Below, in pieces: positions 1-8,314 of a stretch of DNA of 64,000 nt. This DNA comes from Paenibacillus amylolyticus (GTDB taxonomy: Bacteria > Bacillota > Bacilli > Paenibacillales > Paenibacillaceae). Made by a program: the position numbers and the translations under genes. Under the pieces are notes generated by a model. That model had not been told where the DNA came from. It was given only the letters and a program-made list of their open reading frames with translations, and did not search any database. The DNA lies in NCBI RefSeq assembly GCF_003719335.1, contig NZ_RIAS01000014.1:62001-126000 (forward strand). The letters are read 5' to 3'. Positions within the stretch are counted from its first letter, which is position 1; each line of letters opens with the position of its first letter.

Positions 1-280
1 GAGCGAGCAGCTCGGCACACAAGGTTTCCTGGCGGGAGCGGGACTGCCAAGCTGGAAAACCGATTCACTCGACACCTCCAGCTTGTCTTCACTCGATCTG
101 TCCGCGGCGGACATTATGAAAACGGCCACCTCGTTTATCGCCTGGTGGGATAACATTCTGCCAGCCGAGTCTGCGGAAGCACACAAAAATCTGGTCGCAC
201 AGCTGCTGGCCGGTGATGTAACGCCAGAGGAGTTTTGCAAACAGATGGCGCAGCTGAAACCAACAGAGCTAAGTCTATAG
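1..280 (+). CDS. C-terminal end of a sugar ABC transporter substrate-binding protein (5' truncated by window)
   Basis: The reading frame is open from base 2 and ends at the stop at 278-280, so only the last 92 residues are visible. The tail carries the pattern AWWDNILPAE followed by LLAGDVTPEEFCKQM, which is typical of the C-terminal helices of family 1 extracellular sugar-binding lipoproteins. Two sugar permease genes follow on the same strand, so it is most likely the ligand-binding component of that importer. The lipobox and ligand-binding lobe lie outside the window. The sugar cannot be told from this fragment. Confidence 0.8.
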   Translation, partial: SEQLGTQGFLAGAGLPSWKTDSLDTSSLSSLDLSAADIMKTATSFIAWWDNILPAESAEAHKNLVAQLLAGDVTPEEFCKQMAQLKPTELSL

Positions 281-360
281 GTTAAACAGGCAAGCAAGTA
301 TAGGCTTATGCTACGTGCGCGTTCATATACACTTGTAAACTAGCTCTCTCTGCCACCTTC

Positions 361-486
361 TATATAAATTGAACTATTCATTTACACTTGAACGGAGAGG
401 TCAGAAAAAATCTGGGGATAACAGCGATTGTAAGGTTATTCTGTCATCGGAGTGGAATGTGTAAAATCTTTAGTTCAACTTATATA
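361..486 (+). repeat. Structured intergenic repeat element, copy 1 (short form)
   Basis: About 126 bp between the binding-protein stop and the first permease. The ends are near-perfect inverted repeats: 361-387 (TATATAA, TTGAACTA, TTTACAC blocks) matches the reverse complement of 459-486. The interior has AACGG (391-395), TCAGAA (401-406), GGGGATAACAGCGATTG (414-430) and TTCTGTCATCGGAGTG (439-454). The same blocks recur in the same order at 22956-23188 (minus strand) and 50412-50588. This copy lacks the central hairpin region present in the other two. I do not recognise a named RNA or mobile family. Confidence 0.75.
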
Positions 487-558
487 TTAATCAAAAATAA
501 TGCCCAAACGAGGCGTGATCCGGGAGTTTCCGGTCACGCCTTTGAGAGGAGAAGAGTC

Positions 559-1428
559 ATGAACTCTGTATTTTCCAATAAAGGTACGATTGCCGTTTTT
601 GTATTACCTACAATGATTCTATTCTGCGGCATTGTGCTGATTCCGATCTTTGTCTCCAGTTATTACAGTCTGCTCGATTGGAATGGCGTAGGGAAAGGGG
701 CGTTTATCGGCCTGGACAACTATGTGGAGATGTTCAAGGATACCCGAGTGATCAATTCGATCAAAAACTCCCTGCTGTTCGCAGGTGCATCTGTGTTCAT
801 TCAGTTGCCAATCTCACTGGTGCTGGCGTTGATTCTGGCCTCTAACATAAAAGGGGAAGGCTTTTACCGAACCGTATATTTTATTCCTGTATTGATCTCT
901 ACGGTCGTTATTGCCCAGTTATGGTCGAAAATTTATAATGCCGATTACGGTCTGCTCAACGTGATGCTGCAAAACATCGGTTTGTCCAGCTGGGCGCAGG
1001 ATTGGCTGGGTCAGAAGGAAACGGCTCTGACGGCTTCCTTCATTCCGACGCTCTGGCAGTACATGGGATACCATATGTTGCTCATGTATGCTGGGGCAAA
1101 ATCCGTGTCCCAAGATGTATTGGAGGCGGCACGAATCGACGGTGCTTCCCGGATGCGTGTGGCGTGGTCTATCATGATTCCGCTGATGAAGCCGATTCTG
1201 AAGGTATGTCTTGTATTTTCGGTCATCGGGGCGTTTAAAGTGTTTGACCTGATCTATGTGCTGACAGGTGGCGGGCCATTTTACAGTACTGAGGTGCCCA
1301 GCACGCTGATGTACGCTACCATTTTTGACACGTTCCGGTACGGATACGGCAGCGCCATTTCCGTTTTTATTATCGTGGAATGTCTGGTGTGTACCATCCT
1401 TATTAATTCATTGTTCAAGACAGAGTAG
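559..1428 (+). CDS. Carbohydrate ABC transporter permease (MalF/UgpA-like)
   Basis: A 289-residue inner-membrane subunit of a CUT1-type sugar importer. Hydrophobic segments start near residue 10, and the EAA cytoplasmic loop that contacts the ATPase is clear near residues 188-212 (EAARIDGASRMR, then IPLMKPI). The conserved FDLIYVLTGGGP segment follows. I place the start at the ATG at 559 because it is preceded by GAGAGGAGAAG, and the open frame further upstream covers the repeat element and has no family similarity. The partner permease follows 15 bases downstream, and the binding-protein end lies upstream. No ATPase gene is visible, so a shared MsmX-like ATPase elsewhere is likely. Confidence 0.92.
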   Translation: MNSVFSNKGTIAVFVLPTMILFCGIVLIPIFVSSYYSLLDWNGVGKGAFIGLDNYVEMFKDTRVINSIKNSLLFAGASVFIQLPISLVLALILASNIKGEGFYRTVYFIPVLISTVVIAQLWSKIYNADYGLLNVMLQNIGLSSWAQDWLGQKETALTASFIPTLWQYMGYHMLLMYAGAKSVSQDVLEAARIDGASRMRVAWSIMIPLMKPILKVCLVFSVIGAFKVFDLIYVLTGGGPFYSTEVPSTLMYATIFDTFRYGYGSAISVFIIVECLVCTILINSLFKTE

Positions 1429-1443
1429 AGGGAGGGAAGACGT

Positions 1444-2325
1444 ATGAGTACGGTTAACAATATCATGTTGCAAAAAAAGCCCCAGCCTCGGCGCTCCCTC
1501 ACCGGAGCTATCGGCAAAGTGCTACTGCAGGCGTTTCTGATCCTGATCGCCGTCATTCAGATTTATCCGCTGATCTGGCTGGCACTGTTTTCCCTGAAGG
1601 ATAACAGTGAAATTTTCAGCGGTGACGTGGCAGGGCTGCCCAAAGCTTTTCTATGGAGCAACTACACCAAGGCACTGTCTGACGGGCATGTACTGAACTA
1701 TTTTATGAATAGCGTGTTGGTCACGGCGGTCTCCATTATTCTGGTGTTAATCCTGTCCTCTATGACGGGATACGCGATCACAAGAATGAACTGGAAACTT
1801 AGCGGGCTAACGATGACGATGATACTCATGGGCATGATGGTGCCGATTCATGCGGCGCTACTGCCATTATTTATTATTTTGAAAAACCTGAGTCTGCTCA
1901 ATAGCTACTGGGCCTTGATCATTCCCTATGTAGCCTTCGGCATTCCGATGGCGGTCTTCATCCTGGGTAGCTTTTTCAAAGGTATCCCGAGAGAGATGGA
2001 GGAGTCCGCCGTTATAGACGGATGCGGAATTTACCGCACGTTTTTCTCCATTATTTTGCCACTTGTAACTCCGGCGATCTCCACGGTAGCGATATTTACA
2101 TTTTTGTCGTGCTGGAATGAGCTGATGTTTGCGGTCACGTTTATTAACAATACGGCGTATCAAACGCTGACGGTGGGCATGATGTCCATGGTTGGAACGT
2201 ACATTACGCAGTGGGGCATCATTGGCGCGGGTCTAATGATTACGACAGTACCGACGGTTGTAATCTATCTGCTGCTGAACAAACAGGTACAGAAGAGCAT
2301 GATTGCGGGTGCGATTAAAGGTTAG
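1444..2325 (+). CDS. Carbohydrate ABC transporter permease (MalG/UgpE-like)
   Basis: A 293-residue second permease of the same CUT1 importer. It has about six membrane segments, and the EAA loop lies near residues 186-211 (ESAVIDGCGIYRTF, then LPLVTPAI). The C-terminus KSMIAGAIKG is typical of this permease class. GAGGGAGGG lies before the ATG. It pairs with the permease at 559-1428 to form the translocation channel. A polysaccharide deacetylase follows after about 117 bases and may be cotranscribed, because I see no clear terminator between them. Confidence 0.92.
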   Translation: MSTVNNIMLQKKPQPRRSLTGAIGKVLLQAFLILIAVIQIYPLIWLALFSLKDNSEIFSGDVAGLPKAFLWSNYTKALSDGHVLNYFMNSVLVTAVSIILVLILSSMTGYAITRMNWKLSGLTMTMILMGMMVPIHAALLPLFIILKNLSLLNSYWALIIPYVAFGIPMAVFILGSFFKGIPREMEESAVIDGCGIYRTFFSIILPLVTPAISTVAIFTFLSCWNELMFAVTFINNTAYQTLTVGMMSMVGTYITQWGIIGAGLMITTVPTVVIYLLLNKQVQKSMIAGAIKG

Positions 2326-2346
2326 CTTTGTGACAGTGTGATTACT

Positions 2347-2414
2347 ATATAAGTTCAACTTATATGGACTAGACCCCGGCTTACAGCCGTGGAATAATAA
2401 GGGAGAGTTGAACT
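2347..2414 (+). repeat. Palindrome and competing inverted repeat between permease and deacetylase
   Basis: A 19-bp palindrome at 2347-2365 (ATATAAGTT C AACTTATAT) lies just after the permease stop. Its AGTTCAACT half (2352-2360) is also the exact reverse complement of AGTTGAACT at 2406-2414, so two alternative stems are possible in the transcript. The AGTTCAACTT core also occurs at the right end of repeat copy 1 and in the outer arm of copy 2, so this may be a decayed end of the same element or a short operator. Confidence 0.4.
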
Positions 2415-2442
2415 GAGCAGTCCGAGAGGGGAATGGGGTTAC

Positions 2443-3057
2443 ATGATGGCGCAGTTAGTTGAGCAGGTATCTGTACAGGAAAAGGTTGTAGCTTTTACGT
2501 TTGATGATGGTCCGCATCCGGTGTATACCCATCAAGTGCTGGATATTTTCCGCCGTGCAGGCGGGCATGCGACATTTTTTATGATTGGCAAGGAGATGGA
2601 GGCATATCCGGAGATTGCGGCTCAGGTGCACCGTGAAGGGCATGAGATCGCCAATCATACATACACCCATCCGAACCTGACCGAAATTACGCTGGAAGAG
2701 GCAGGGGAGGAATTGCTGCAAGCAGAGCGCCTTGTTCAAGAAGTTACGGGCAATGCTGCCCGCAGCTTCCGTCCGCCTTATTTTGGCGTGAATGAGGACA
2801 TTCTGGTTCTGGCTGCGGAGCGCGGCTACCGGACGATTGGTGCGGTGAACGGTGGTGCACAGGATTGGGACAATCCCGGGGTTGAACACATTTTGGAGCA
2901 TACCCGTTCCGTGGTAGAACCCGGCAGTGTATTGATCTTCCATGATGGATACGGGGATCGTTCCCAGACCGTAGAGGCCGTGCGTGTGCTGGTGGAAGAA
3001 CTGACGGCTGAGGGGTATCGGTTAGTTACGGTGAGCGAATTGTTAAGAATGGAATAG
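2443..3057 (+). CDS. Polysaccharide deacetylase family protein (NodB/CE4 domain)
   Basis: A 204-residue protein that is almost entirely a NodB homology domain. Motif 1 is TFDDGPHP with the catalytic base and metal Asp at about residues 21-22. The metal-binding HxxxH is His72/His76 in HEIANHTYTH. RSFRPPYF and QDWDNPG correspond to motifs 3 and 4. CE4 enzymes remove acetyl groups from chitin oligomers, peptidoglycan GlcNAc or acetylated xylan. There is no signal peptide, so a cytoplasmic role on imported oligosaccharide is plausible given the sugar importer just upstream. The true substrate is unknown. A strong bidirectional terminator follows. Confidence 0.88.
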   Translation: MMAQLVEQVSVQEKVVAFTFDDGPHPVYTHQVLDIFRRAGGHATFFMIGKEMEAYPEIAAQVHREGHEIANHTYTHPNLTEITLEEAGEELLQAERLVQEVTGNAARSFRPPYFGVNEDILVLAAERGYRTIGAVNGGAQDWDNPGVEHILEHTRSVVEPGSVLIFHDGYGDRSQTVEAVRVLVEELTAEGYRLVTVSELLRME

Positions 3058-3094
3058 TGTCAGTCACAATCGGATAAAAAGCAGATCATAAACG

Positions 3095-3166
3095 AAAAAT
3101 ACTCCCCATACCATTGGACAGATCAGTCTCACACATCTGTAATGTATATGGGGAGTATTTTATTTT
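3095..3166. terminator. Bidirectional rho-independent terminator
   Basis: Inverted repeat of AATACTCCCCATA (3098-3110) with TATGGGGAGTATT (3147-3159), with A-rich sequence on the left and T-rich sequence on the right. It can stop the deacetylase transcript on the plus strand and the nitroreductase transcript on the minus strand. Confidence 0.85.
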
Positions 3167-3219
3167 AATCTGTAATTGTTGCCCGCCTTTTATAATTCAA
3201 TGTGCGTAACATCATCTTT

Positions 3220-3795
3220 TTAGGAGTCTACCAGTGTTAACAACTCGGATACGGCTGTTCGTGGCCTTGGGCGTCGAACCTTCGACTTGTCAAAGTAACC
3301 CATGTGTAGCGTGCCAACCACCTTTTGGCCTGGCTTTACACCAACAGCCTCCCGAAATACAGGGCTCCAGTTGTAATCATTTGTTTTCCAGACTACCCCA
3401 ATATCGCGTTCCCAAGCGAGTAGCTGCAGATTCTGAATCAGAGCACTTGTGGCAGAGAGGGCTTCTTCCCATTCCTTCCATCGTGGTTCTTCGTCGATGA
3501 GCACGAGCAGGTGAACAGGAACTTCGGAACAGTAAGCTTGTTCTACTCGTTCGCCATATTGTTCACGTTTATCCGCTGGATATGTAGCAAGAACAGCATC
3601 CGAGAATTGCTTCCGTCCCTCGTTAACGAACATTAGGAAGCGCCATGGTTCCTTTCGGGAATGAAATGGTGCCCACACGGCAGCATCCAGCAACTCCATA
3701 ATGAGTGATACAGGTACATTCTCACCCGTAAATTGATTAACGGTACGACGTTCACGAATCGTCTTTTCAATGAATTGATAGGATTCGGATTCCAA
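3220..3795 (-). CDS. Nitroreductase family protein
   Basis: An FMN-dependent nitroreductase-fold protein of 191 residues. RRTVNQFTG near the N-terminus corresponds to the FMN-contacting RRSxRxF pattern of the family, followed by WAPFHSRKEPWRFL. I choose the TTG start at 3795 because AGGAGGG lies 8 bases before it. An upstream ATG at 3822 has no comparable site. The gene is 45 bases downstream of the siderophore-binding lipoprotein and probably cotranscribed under Fur control. A role in reductive iron release from a ferric siderophore is possible but is inferred only from position. Confidence 0.82.
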   Translation of the reverse strand: MESESYQFIEKTIRERRTVNQFTGENVPVSLIMELLDAAVWAPFHSRKEPWRFLMFVNEGRKQFSDAVLATYPADKREQYGERVEQAYCSEVPVHLLVLIDEEPRWKEWEEALSATSALIQNLQLLAWERDIGVVWKTNDYNWSPVFREAVGVKPGQKVVGTLHMGYFDKSKVRRPRPRTAVSELLTLVDS

Positions 3796-3840
3796 TATAT
3801 ATTCCCTCCTGATTTTAAGCATACAAGCCTCTTAAGCACA

Positions 3841-4851
3841 TTATGGTGATGTAACCAGTGCTTGCAACACATCATCAACTTTCTTGTTGTAGGCAATAGG
3901 CCCAAAGGTCATCCAGTGATCCATGCTGACCTCGTAGACATGGTTGTTTTTGACTGCGGGGAGTGATTTCCAGATGCTGCTGTTGATTAACTCCTGTGCC
4001 AGTTCTTTGCCGCCTTCATCGTAGGTAATAAACAGATGGTCTGCCTGAATCTCGGGGATGACTTCCAAAGAGACGACAGCCATACTGTTACCCTCGCCCC
4101 AAGCCAAATCTTTGGCAATCTGTGGGGGATTCAATCCCAGATCCGTATAGAGAACATTGCCCACATACCCTCCAGGTCCGCCATACAGCCGAATCTCCTT
4201 GTTACTGCGTATACGTACGAAACCTACGGTCTCATCCCCCAGAGCCGCTTGAAGCTTCGCCTTCGCATCCTGTACTTTGCTCTCATAGTCGCTCAGTACT
4301 TTTTGCGCTTCCGTCTGTTTGCCGGTCAGTTCACCAATGGTAACCATTGTTTCTCTCCATTGATCGGGAGCCTCTGGTCCAAACACATAGGTCGGTGCGA
4401 TACTAGAAAATTTGTCGTAATTTCCATCATTCGCATAGGTGGGGAAAGCAAGCAAGATCAAATCAGGTCTAGCCGAGAGCATAGCCTCAAAATCGAGCGC
4501 ACTCGTATCTACTTTAGGTAGATCCCCGATTTCGGATTGCAAATATTTTAGTGAAAATGATCCGATAACGGTCTGTGTCACGGGTTTGATCCCCAAGGCT
4601 GTCAGGTAGTCCTCCAAATATAAACCTGCAATTCGCTCGGGATGTGCAGGGACCTCAGCACTCCCGAAGTTATGCTTGAATGTATTCACCTGAGCTTGAT
4701 CTGCTTCTGTATTTGTTGCTTGCGTTTCGGCAGATGCTGTTGTTGTTTGATCTGTAGCAGAACCAGTCGAATTTGAATTACCACACGCAGTTAGAGCTGC
4801 CAGCATAAATATCAGAAAGCATAGCAGTATGTGGTGACGTATGTTGCTCAT
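3841..4851 (-). CDS. Iron-siderophore ABC transporter substrate-binding lipoprotein (FecB/FeuA-like)
   Basis: A 336-residue exported lipoprotein: hydrophobic signal segment and lipobox LTAC with Cys23, then a Ser/Thr/Gln-rich linker and a class III periplasmic-binding fold starting near EVPAHPERIAGLYLEDYL. DLPKVDTSALDFEAMLSARPDLILL is the typical first-lobe pattern. GGAGG precedes the ATG by 7 bases. A Fur-like box sits just upstream, so iron repression is likely. The binding domain clearly resembles the C-terminal half of the neighbouring regulator (GLYLEDYLTALGIKP against GLFLEDYLTVLGIQP), suggesting a shared siderophore ligand. No FecCD permease or ATPase is encoded in the window, so it must work with a transporter located elsewhere. 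Confidence 0.92.
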   Translation of the reverse strand: MSNIRHHILLCFLIFMLAALTACGNSNSTGSATDQTTTASAETQATNTEADQAQVNTFKHNFGSAEVPAHPERIAGLYLEDYLTALGIKPVTQTVIGSFSLKYLQSEIGDLPKVDTSALDFEAMLSARPDLILLAFPTYANDGNYDKFSSIAPTYVFGPEAPDQWRETMVTIGELTGKQTEAQKVLSDYESKVQDAKAKLQAALGDETVGFVRIRSNKEIRLYGGPGGYVGNVLYTDLGLNPPQIAKDLAWGEGNSMAVVSLEVIPEIQADHLFITYDEGGKELAQELINSSIWKSLPAVKNNHVYEVSMDHWMTFGPIAYNKKVDDVLQALVTSP

Positions 4852-4866
4852 GTTGCATCCTCCAAT

Positions 4867-4905
4867 TTGATAAAGATTATCATTCTCATATAAATCTTAT
4901 CATGA
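4867..4905 (-). promoter_or_regulatory. Fur box upstream of the siderophore-binding lipoprotein
   Basis: The stretch 4868-4888 reads TGATAAAGATTATCATTCTC, close to the 19-bp Fur consensus built from GATAAT/ATTATC hexamers. A second overlapping half follows (AAATCTTATCATGA). It lies 17-55 bases upstream of the lipoprotein ATG. Confidence 0.75.
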
Positions 4906-4976
4906 GCATTGAAGTAGTCACCATACAGGATTGTTAGATTTCATTTATGAGATTGTCCGTTCTGATTCGGTTAGCG

Positions 4977-6704
4977 TTACTCTAAGGTAGATTTTTTAAG
5001 CTTGCGGATGGATTCTAATAGATGTTTTATTTTCTGTTCATGAGCAATGAGTCCAAATGTCATCCAGATATCTGTTGTTCCCCTGTACACCTGATTGTGC
5101 TTTACCGCACGAAGTACATTCCAATGATCACTCTGATGCAACTTCTGAGCTTGCTCAATCTGAGCATCATCCACAATCACAAGCAAATGATCTGCGTCAA
5201 GCTGACTTAAAGTCTCTGGCCTGATGGGAATAACTGAGTTTGAGCCGGTACGCGACCATTCTTTTAGGAGGGGAGGCATCGTTAAGCCCAAGTCCTCGTA
5301 AAGAACAGAACCGGTGTAACCCTCTGAACCTCCATATAAACATAACCCCTCTCTGAAATGAAAACGGAGTAGTGCTACGGTCTCTCCTCCAAGAAGATCT
5401 GCAAGTTCCCGTTTTGCCTGCAACGTTTTTTCATCATAACGTTTGATGGCTTGAATAGCTTCCTGCTCTCGATGAACCAGACTCGCGATACTCATCAGAG
5501 TGGATCTCCAGTTTACCCCTGCTCGTTGAAACACGTAGGTAGGTGCGATTTCAGCAAACTGCTCATACCGTCCATCGGCGGCAAAATCGGGGAATCCTAG
5601 CAAGATCATATCCGGACGCATGCTCCGAAGGAGGCCGAAATCCATCTGGCTAACATCCAGTTGTTGCACTCCACCCAAAAATCCAGATAAGTATCTCTGG
5701 GAGTAACCAGAACGAGTATATTGAACCATCGGTTGGATACCCAGCACTGTCAAATAATCTTCCAGGAAAAGGCCAATCAACCGCTGCGGCTTCTTTGCTC
5801 CATATTCAATGAGTGAGAATGAAGGACACAGATAAGAAGTGTATAACAACGAACTGGCGATGCCCTGTTCATGATTGCGTTGCACGTAGGCTGAAGGCGA
5901 TAAGCCAACCACTTGTTTAAACCGTGTACTGAAATAGTACTGATTACTGAATCCTACGGCCTGAGCAATATCACGTATCGGGTTTTCAGAAGTAACGAGC
6001 ATTTGTTTGGCGTGCTTAATTCGAATTTCAGCCAGCATATCCATGGGACTTTTACCTGTTTCTTTACGAAATAGAGAAGAATAATATCCTGGACTCATGT
6101 CAGCAATTAGAGCAAGCTGCTCTCGGGTCAGTTCCTGATCGTATTGCTGTTCCATATAGAGAATGGATCGTTGAATTGCCGGGTTGATGATGGGCGGTGT
6201 TGTTTCCATACCTCCTGCTTGCTCCCAGACATGATCCAGAAGATCAAGGAAAAGCCGTTGTCTCTGAAATTCCTGATGATCATCTGCTGGCCCACGCTGC
6301 GCATACAGCCGATCTAACATTTCACTAATCTGCGGCTGCTTGTACCAGTTAATTTCTCCTTCAAACGGAAAGATAGCCGGTACTCGTCGTAGCTGCCCTT
6401 TGGCATGGTAGGCTTCCAGAATACGTATCCCATCGAAGGTAATCTCATAACCTTGTAGAGGGGAAGCATCCTTTTCCGGGTAAAGTGTATATGTAGACCC
6501 TGGTGAGAACAGGAAGCAACTGCCTGGGCGGATAGCGTAGGGCGGATGTCCATTCCAATTAATTGTGCCTCGCCCTGAGTTGATGTAAATGAGCGTATGG
6601 CTGTCATAGCGAGAGTTATGGATTTCCTGCCCGTAGAGCTGTCTAATATGCAAGAGGGCAAAAACCAAAGATGATGGGCCATTTGCTGTAGTTGAGTTCA
6701 TCAC
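4977..6704 (-). CDS. Btr-like AraC transcriptional regulator with C-terminal siderophore-binding domain
   Basis: A 575-residue one-component regulator. Residues 1-160 look like an AraC cupin-type N-domain. Two helix-turn-helix segments follow, near 185-220 (LTREQLALIADMSPGYYSSL) and 235-270 (IRDIAQAVGFSNQYYFSTRF). Residues 295-575 form a class III binding-protein domain without a signal peptide, so it stays in the cytoplasm. This is the layout of Bacillus Btr (YbbB), which activates siderophore uptake genes when it binds the imported siderophore. The sensor domain is a clear paralogue of the adjacent lipoprotein. The start is GTG at 6704 or the overlapping ATG at 6701. It diverges from the MscS-type gene. 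Confidence 0.9.
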   Translation of the reverse strand: MMNSTTANGPSSLVFALLHIRQLYGQEIHNSRYDSHTLIYINSGRGTINWNGHPPYAIRPGSCFLFSPGSTYTLYPEKDASPLQGYEITFDGIRILEAYHAKGQLRRVPAIFPFEGEINWYKQPQISEMLDRLYAQRGPADDHQEFQRQRLFLDLLDHVWEQAGGMETTPPIINPAIQRSILYMEQQYDQELTREQLALIADMSPGYYSSLFRKETGKSPMDMLAEIRIKHAKQMLVTSENPIRDIAQAVGFSNQYYFSTRFKQVVGLSPSAYVQRNHEQGIASSLLYTSYLCPSFSLIEYGAKKPQRLIGLFLEDYLTVLGIQPMVQYTRSGYSQRYLSGFLGGVQQLDVSQMDFGLLRSMRPDMILLGFPDFAADGRYEQFAEIAPTYVFQRAGVNWRSTLMSIASLVHREQEAIQAIKRYDEKTLQAKRELADLLGGETVALLRFHFREGLCLYGGSEGYTGSVLYEDLGLTMPPLLKEWSRTGSNSVIPIRPETLSQLDADHLLVIVDDAQIEQAQKLHQSDHWNVLRAVKHNQVYRGTTDIWMTFGLIAHEQKIKHLLESIRKLKKSTLE

Positions 6705-6808
6705 CGAATCCCATTCCTTTCAGTTTCTTTAAAGAGAGGATCATTTTACTTCACACTATAATCTACTCTATAATAGTATGCTAGACTAGACTGCGTCAGG
6801 AGGAAACT

Positions 6809-8062
6809 ATGGATTTTATCAGAAACCAGTTAGAGGAACTCGGTATGACTGAACCCTCCATCGGGTATGTTTCGAATGTAATTATGATTATTTTTATTGC
6901 GCTGATCTCAATGATTGCCAACTATATTGCTAAACGAATTGTACTTAAAACCGTGCATCGGATTGTGAGCCATAACCGGTTCAAATGGGGGCATATCGTT
7001 GTTCAGAAAAAGCTGTTCCAGCGACTATCTCATCTCGTTCCCGCAATTATTATCTATTACACGGCTTATATTTTCCCAAGTTATCAGGGTTTGATTGAAA
7101 AAGCAGCCATGACCTACATGATTGTCATCATGATTACGGTACTGAATGCGTTGCTTAACGTGTTTGATGATATCTATCGTACTTATGAAGTGTCTAAAAT
7201 CCGCCCGATCAAGAGTTATATTCAGGTAGCTAAAATTGTGCTGTTTATCATTGGCGGTATTATCGTCATTTCCAGTCTGGTCGGACAGAATCCGTTAATC
7301 ATCCTCAGTGGATTGGGTGCGTTATCAGCAGTAATGATGCTCATCTTCAAAGATTCTATTCTGGGTCTGGTCGCAGGTGTGCAACTGTCGTCCAATGATA
7401 TGGTGCGAGTAGGCGACTGGATTGAGATGCCGAAATACAATGCGGACGGCGATGTGATCGACATTACGCTGAACACGGTGAAGGTCATGAATTTTGATAA
7501 GACGATCACCATGATTCCGAGTTATGCGCTGATCTCTGACTCGTTCCGAAACTGGAGAGGCATGCAAGTGTCCGGCGGTAGACGAATTAAGCGGAGCATT
7601 TTTATCGATATCAGCAGTATCCGTTTTTGTGACGAAGAGATGGTGGCTGAGTTCGAAAAAATCCACTATCTAACCGATTATGTAACGTCGAAATTAAAAG
7701 AAATAGAAGCGTACAACGTAGAGCATCAGGTGAATCGAGAAAGTAATGTGAATGGCAGACAACTCACTAACATCGGTGTGTTCCGTGAATATATTCATCA
7801 ATATTTGCGACATCATCCGAAGATCAATAAGGATATGACGATGATTGTGAGACAGCTTGCTTCGGAGGATCGCGGACTACCTCTCGAAATTTATGCGTTC
7901 AGCAATGACACCAACTGGGCTGTGTATGAGAATGTGCAGGCGGATATTTTTGATCATATCTTCGCAGTCGCATCAACGTTCGGGCTGCGTGCCTTCCAGA
8001 ATCCAACAGGGCATGACATTGTACAGCTCAAGGAAAATAAAGAATATGTGCGAGAATATTAA
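6809..8062 (+). CDS. Mechanosensitive ion channel family protein (MscS/YbdG-like)
   Basis: A 417-residue membrane protein with about five hydrophobic segments in the first 190 residues, followed by the MscS pore and beta domain: GLGALSAVMMLIFKDSILGLVAGVQLSS is interrupted by no gaps and leads into NDMVRVGDWIEMP. The length and the long C-terminal cytoplasmic part match the YbdG/MscM-type subfamily rather than small MscS. Channels of this family open when membrane tension rises and release osmolytes. AGGAGG lies 5 bases before the ATG. It is a single-gene unit ending in a hairpin at 8195-8228. Confidence 0.9.
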   Translation: MDFIRNQLEELGMTEPSIGYVSNVIMIIFIALISMIANYIAKRIVLKTVHRIVSHNRFKWGHIVVQKKLFQRLSHLVPAIIIYYTAYIFPSYQGLIEKAAMTYMIVIMITVLNALLNVFDDIYRTYEVSKIRPIKSYIQVAKIVLFIIGGIIVISSLVGQNPLIILSGLGALSAVMMLIFKDSILGLVAGVQLSSNDMVRVGDWIEMPKYNADGDVIDITLNTVKVMNFDKTITMIPSYALISDSFRNWRGMQVSGGRRIKRSIFIDISSIRFCDEEMVAEFEKIHYLTDYVTSKLKEIEAYNVEHQVNRESNVNGRQLTNIGVFREYIHQYLRHHPKINKDMTMIVRQLASEDRGLPLEIYAFSNDTNWAVYENVQADIFDHIFAVASTFGLRAFQNPTGHDIVQLKENKEYVREY

Positions 8063-8194
8063 TGAGGTATCCTATCCATCAAGTACTTTTATGGGAGTGA
8101 CTCTCCAATTCTTGCATCGTTTCATGATATAACTCCAAATAGCTCCAGTATGTAGTTCCATATATTTTCTCTACGTAGCTCAGAAGATCATTAT

Positions 8195-8228
8195 AAAAGC
8201 CATTGACCTCACAAGTTGATGGCTTTTT
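8195..8228 (+). terminator. Rho-independent terminator after the MscS-type gene
   Basis: AAAAGCCAT (8195-8203) pairs with ATGGCTTTT (8219-8227) and is followed by further T residues. Confidence 0.7.
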
Positions 8229-8314
8229 GTCTGTGATATAATAGGGCATATTTTGAAGACGTAGAATGATGCGAGGCAAGATTCGGGAACAGTTACAGGC
8301 AGGGGGAGATGTAA

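Noticed and set aside
388..558. Upstream extension of the first sugar permease
   Set aside because: The extra 57 codons translate the repeat element; the ATG at 559 has the good ribosome site and family-like N-terminus.
8079..8279. 66-codon minus-strand ORF between the MscS-type gene and the AraC-lipoprotein gene
   Set aside because: It runs across the terminator hairpin at 8195-8228, has no convincing ribosome site and no recognisable pattern.
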